This document shows positions 61,433 through 64,000 of a stretch of 64,000 nt of DNA, one piece after another (positions within the stretch are counted from its first letter, which is position 1; each line of letters opens with the position of its first letter). Both the position numbers and the translations under genes were made by a program. Source of the stretch: Chrysiogenes arsenatis DSM 11915 (GTDB lineage Bacteria > Chrysiogenota > Chrysiogenetes > Chrysiogenales > Chrysiogenaceae); the NCBI RefSeq assembly GCF_000469585.1, contig NZ_AWNK01000005.1:203100-267099 (forward strand). The letters are read 5' to 3'. Below the pieces are notes generated by a model. The model had not been told where the DNA came from. It saw nothing but the letters and a program-made list of their open reading frames with translations, and made no database searches.

Positions 61433-62602
61433 TCATTGACTTGGCAGTTCCGTGCCACGGCTCATGATCTTGATATAGTCGGCATAGCTGAATACACGGT
61501 TGCGTTTTTGAGCCGTTAATTCCTTCACAATGCCAAGATGCCCCAAATGGCTTAGCGCCTTATTGACGGTCGCTGGCGTGAGGCCAGTCTTTTTCACCAA
61601 CGAAACTGAAGTGGCAATAGGGTGCTCGATGAGTGCTTGGTACACACACAAAGTCGATGGCGTTGCCCGTCCAAGCCCCTTGACTTTCTCACGATCTTGA
61701 CTTGACAGGTCGAGAAGCTGCTGCGCCGTTTCGACCGCCTGAGTGGCGGTGACAATAACCGCCTCGGCAAAGAAATCAAGCCACGCCTCCCAGTCGCCCA
61801 CCAAACGTACATTATTGAGCAACTCATAGTAGTATTGACGGTGCGCTTTGAAATAAAGGCTGAGATACAGCATCGGCTCCCGCAACACCTTCTGCTCGCA
61901 CAGCAAAAGCGTTATAAGCAAACGCCCCAGACGGCCATTGCCATCCAGAAATGGGTGAATCGTCTCGAACTGCACATGGGCAAGCGCCGCTTTAAGCAGC
62001 ACAGGCGTCGGTTCCGGCTGATCATGCAGAAAAAGCTCCAGCTTGCCCATACACTCCAGCACTTCATGCGCTGGAGGCGGAACAAAGGCGGCATTGCCAG
62101 GCCGTGTGCCACCGATCCAGTTTTGACTGCGCCGAAACTCACCCGGTGTCAGACCGCTCCCGCGCCCTTTCGCTAAAAGTACACCGTGAATCTCGCGGAG
62201 CAGCCGGAGCGAAAGCGGTAATCCTTTTTCCAGTAATCCCAGACCGTGCTCAAGAGCAGCAACATAGTTGCTGACCTCGCGCACATCGTCGAGCGGAACA
62301 CCCGGTTCCTGATCTAACTCAAAAAGCAACAAGTCTGATAGCGACGACTGTGTCCCTTCTATCATCGAAGAAAGCACCGCTTCTTTGCGAACGTACATGT
62401 AAATAAAGAGCGAAGTATCTGGCAACAATGCTGAAACACTATCCAAGCGCCCAAGCGATAGCAACGCTTGATCGAACTTGTTGCGTAGCTCAGGTGTCCA
62501 GTTTATAGGCGGACATGGTGGCAGCGGTGCCGGCACAAAAGCCTGCGCTTTCTCGCCAACAGTCGATATGGTCACATACTTCCCTTGGAGTTTCCGCTTC
62601 AT
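61433..62602 (-). CDS. Fic-domain protein (AMP-transferase type) with winged-helix tail
   Basis: A 389-aa protein. The catalytic motif HPFLDGNGRLGR (residues 216-227) is complete, so AMPylation or a related nucleotidyl transfer is possible. An inhibitory helix with the (S/T)xxxE(G/N) pattern is visible as S78-SMI-E82-G83 at the N-terminal side, i.e. class II autoinhibition. The last 80 residues look like a winged helix (SVSLVKKTGLTPATVNKALSHL), suggesting DNA binding and autoregulation. It is convergent with the ACP operon, 35 bp apart. An AT-rich region lies upstream. No antitoxin-like neighbour is seen. Confidence 0.9.
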   Translation of the reverse strand: MKRKLQGKYVTISTVGEKAQAFVPAPLPPCPPINWTPELRNKFDQALLSLGRLDSVSALLPDTSLFIYMYVRKEAVLSSMIEGTQSSLSDLLLFELDQEPGVPLDDVREVSNYVAALEHGLGLLEKGLPLSLRLLREIHGVLLAKGRGSGLTPGEFRRSQNWIGGTRPGNAAFVPPPAHEVLECMGKLELFLHDQPEPTPVLLKAALAHVQFETIHPFLDGNGRLGRLLITLLLCEQKVLREPMLYLSLYFKAHRQYYYELLNNVRLVGDWEAWLDFFAEAVIVTATQAVETAQQLLDLSSQDREKVKGLGRATPSTLCVYQALIEHPIATSVSLVKKTGLTPATVNKALSHLGHLGIVKELTAQKRNRVFSYADYIKIMSRGTELPSQ

Positions 62603-62916
62603 CCAGCCCCCGAACCTATAATAAGAATCTTGCTTAATTTATCTTTATTGACTTTCATAAATTAAAGGTCGAGGCAATTAAAATCAAGATGATATATTAT
62701 GAGCCTAGCATCGTTGGCTTTAAGGGACTCCGAGTTAAAATACTTGAAGCAACAAACTTTAATATTACTTACCAAATCATCAACGACTTCAATGATTGAC
62801 GGCATGATCTGAAAATCTGTTCTGTGCGATTATGCTGACACATGACGAACAGAAGGTACGCTTTCCCTCGGTAAGCTTTTGCCCCTGCAGTGCGCGGCCT
62901 GCTCTCAGCACCACCC

Positions 62917-62948
62917 TGTCGCTACGCGACACCCCTTCAAAAGAGGGG
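62917..62948. repeat. Two adjacent short hairpins
   Basis: TGTCGC-TAC-GCGACA at 62917-62931, then CCCCT (62932-62936) and AGGGG (62944-62948) around a 7-nt loop. They lie next to other repeats and are probably part of a composite element. Confidence 0.55.
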
Positions 62949-63025
62949 AATAAAGCGCGAGGGAACTTTTCTTTGGTTCTTGCAGCTAACTTCAAAGTTG
63001 CCGTGAAGCGTTGCTGTTTTCACCC

Positions 63026-63078
63026 GTCATCTCGAACGGAGTAAGAGACCTGAGATCTCTCGCTTCGCTCGAAATGAC
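63026..63078. repeat. Dispersed imperfect palindrome, copy 2
   Basis: Same ends as copy 1 at 46494-46547: GTCATCTCGAACG and CGCTTCGCTCGAAATGAC; the centre differs (GAGTAAGAGACCTGAGATC). Both are intergenic and in the same orientation. Confidence 0.75.
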
Positions 63079-63119
63079 AAGAGTTCGTGTTTATTATTAC
63101 CGCTGAGGGTGGCAGAGCG

Positions 63120-63143
63120 CTTTCTTTTGGTGCCAAAAGAAAG
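63120..63143. repeat. Perfect 24-bp palindrome
   Basis: CTTTCTTTTGG at 63120-63130 and CCAAAAGAAAG at 63133-63143 are perfect complements around TG. It lies 15 bp past the stop codon of the BamE-like gene (minus strand), but without a T run downstream. Confidence 0.75.
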
Positions 63144-63157
63144 AACAAAAATCACTC

Positions 63158-63910
63158 CTATGGATACCCGGTTTCATTCGGGTTTTCGGTCACTTCAAGC
63201 ACACGCCATACCGATGTGTACGCGTTCTCTTGTGAAAAGACGATGCGCCCTTTTCCGGTGTACAGTGCCACTTGTCGCACGGTATCTCCGCCTTTAAAAT
63301 TAAATGGAATAAACGCTTTTCCTGTTTGATGAGCAAAGGTTGACGATGGCTGTCCGATAAGGGCGTTTACCTCATCCATGCTCATGCCAACGCGAATATC
63401 GGAAAATGATGCCCCTTTTGAGTCGCTATTTGCCGGAGCTTTTTGCGGTTTTGGCTTCGCGGTCTCATTGTTCCCTTTGCGATACTTTTCGAGATTCACG
63501 CTCCCCGCGACAAATTTTTTGCCCGTAGCTTGCGGCATATTCTTTGCTGCTTTGCCGCAATGACTTTTGATGTTGCGTTCGACATCGCCATTGGCCACTT
63601 GACTCAAAAGTTCCGTGTAGCGTCCATTGCCGGAATTGCCAATCGCCTTACACAGCCAAGCTACCGCGTCGGTTTCGCTGCGCCCTGCGGCAATTTGATA
63701 GCGCTGCACCAGCACTTCGGCGGCCACATCAAGTACCTCCTCGTTGCGCATTCCGGTTTTGTAAATGCTTTCGGCAGCACTACGGATTGAAGCGGCTCCC
63801 CCCTGAGTCAACTGATCGACATAGCGCTGTTCGACGGCATCAAGCGCGAATGTTGTGGTACTGCCAAGCAAGCAAAAAGCACTGACAGAAACAAGAAACC
63901 CTTTCTTCAT
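63158..63910 (-). CDS. Exported protein with C-terminal BamE/SmpA-like domain
   Basis: A 250-aa protein with a signal peptide (about residues 1-22, MKKGFLVSVSAFCLLGSTTT, no lipobox Cys at the cleavage site). Residues 25-125 form a helical, HEAT-like stretch with two Cys (WLCKAIGNSG, KSHCGKAA). A Lys/Pro-rich linker (KPKPQKAPANSDSKG) leads to a BamE/SmpA-like fold with FSDIRVGMSMDEVNALIGQP and a two-strand end. The family holds outer-membrane assembly lipoproteins, but the missing lipobox and added N-terminal domain make this a different protein. AAGGAGGG lies before the ATG. Role unknown. Confidence 0.75.
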   Translation of the reverse strand: MKKGFLVSVSAFCLLGSTTTFALDAVEQRYVDQLTQGGAASIRSAAESIYKTGMRNEEVLDVAAEVLVQRYQIAAGRSETDAVAWLCKAIGNSGNGRYTELLSQVANGDVERNIKSHCGKAAKNMPQATGKKFVAGSVNLEKYRKGNNETAKPKPQKAPANSDSKGASFSDIRVGMSMDEVNALIGQPSSTFAHQTGKAFIPFNFKGGDTVRQVALYTGKGRIVFSQENAYTSVWRVLEVTENPNETGYP

Positions 63911-64000
63911 AATCCCTCCTTCGAAATTTGCGACACAATACCAATTCTTGCCAATCTACGCTACGGTAAGTTGCATATAGCACATGGAGAATCTCCCGCT

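Larger units (their letters stand above)
62603..63157. other. Intergenic region with several repeats
   Basis: About 555 bp between two minus-strand genes. The left part is AT-rich and should hold the promoter of the Fic gene. A 36-codon frame at 62689-62799 (plus) has no good ribosome site or family. The right part carries hairpins at 62917-62948, the second copy of the dispersed palindrome (63026-63078) and a 24-bp palindrome at 63120-63143. The frames 62789-62995 and 62832-63044 cover the repeats and are rejected. Confidence 0.6.

Noticed and set aside
1-64000. tRNA, rRNA, tmRNA genes or CRISPR arrays
   Set aside because: No GTTCRANYC-type T-arm with matching acceptor ends, no conserved rRNA stretches and no regularly spaced repeats were found by reading the intergenic regions; a tRNAscan or Infernal run would settle it.

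Overview
The window looks like ordinary chromosomal DNA of a Gram-negative, respiring bacterium. Supporting features are a periplasmic adaptor/RND efflux pair, a BamE-like exported protein, a monohaem cytochrome c, TRAP and ECF transport parts, three sodium:solute (acetate-type) symporter loci, and c-di-GMP/chemotaxis-type regulators (GGDEF-EAL, HD-GYP, HDOD, STAS-CheX). By eye, base composition is near 50% GC. The set would suit an anaerobic or respiratory acetate user such as a Chrysiogenetes-like organism, but that placement is inference only. I saw no rRNA, tRNA, CRISPR array, insertion sequence or prophage.

1-12.9 kb: an HU-type protein and a DUF4139 exported protein are followed by three symporter loci: DUF485/ActP (minus), a DUF4212/VC_2705-type symporter (minus) with a long regulated leader, and a second DUF485/ActP (plus). 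The plus-strand locus continues into a cNMP/CBS/DUF294 nucleotidyltransferase and a DEDDh exonuclease. 13-20.5 kb: RNase J, uppP, a stand-alone FtsK 4TM domain, a 24-aa membrane peptide, mnmA, glutaminase, a TAXI-type TRAP binding protein and convergent rsmA. 20.5-25.2 kb: a pdxA-HDOD-STAS/CheX-rsmA operon, and hisD on the other strand.

25.2-34.6 kb: GGDEF-EAL protein, dihydrolipoamide-dehydrogenase-like flavoprotein, small coiled-coil membrane protein, then mraY-murD-ftsW and a MATE exporter. 34.6-43.8 kb: cytochrome c and fused TRAP permease with a C-terminal DUF3394 region, recA-rplI, then sucC-sucD and maeB on the minus strand, a carbon-metabolism block that fits acetate/dicarboxylate growth. 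44-53.4 kb: tandem Cys/Met-metabolism PLP enzymes, a two-gene split permease, an HD-GYP response regulator and an MFP/RND efflux pair.

53.4-61.4 kb is the most unusual part. On the minus strand are ACP, ketosynthase and a ketosynthase-like protein lacking the catalytic cysteine, followed by cbiQ/cbiO. Divergent on the plus strand are an unrecognised 142-aa protein, a BtrH-like acyltransferase, an ABC-2 exporter (ATPase and permease) and a second ACP. Together these look like a compact system that builds, transfers and exports an acyl product, with no ketoreductase, dehydratase or AT gene. A Fic protein, a repeat-rich intergenic region and a BamE-like protein close the window.
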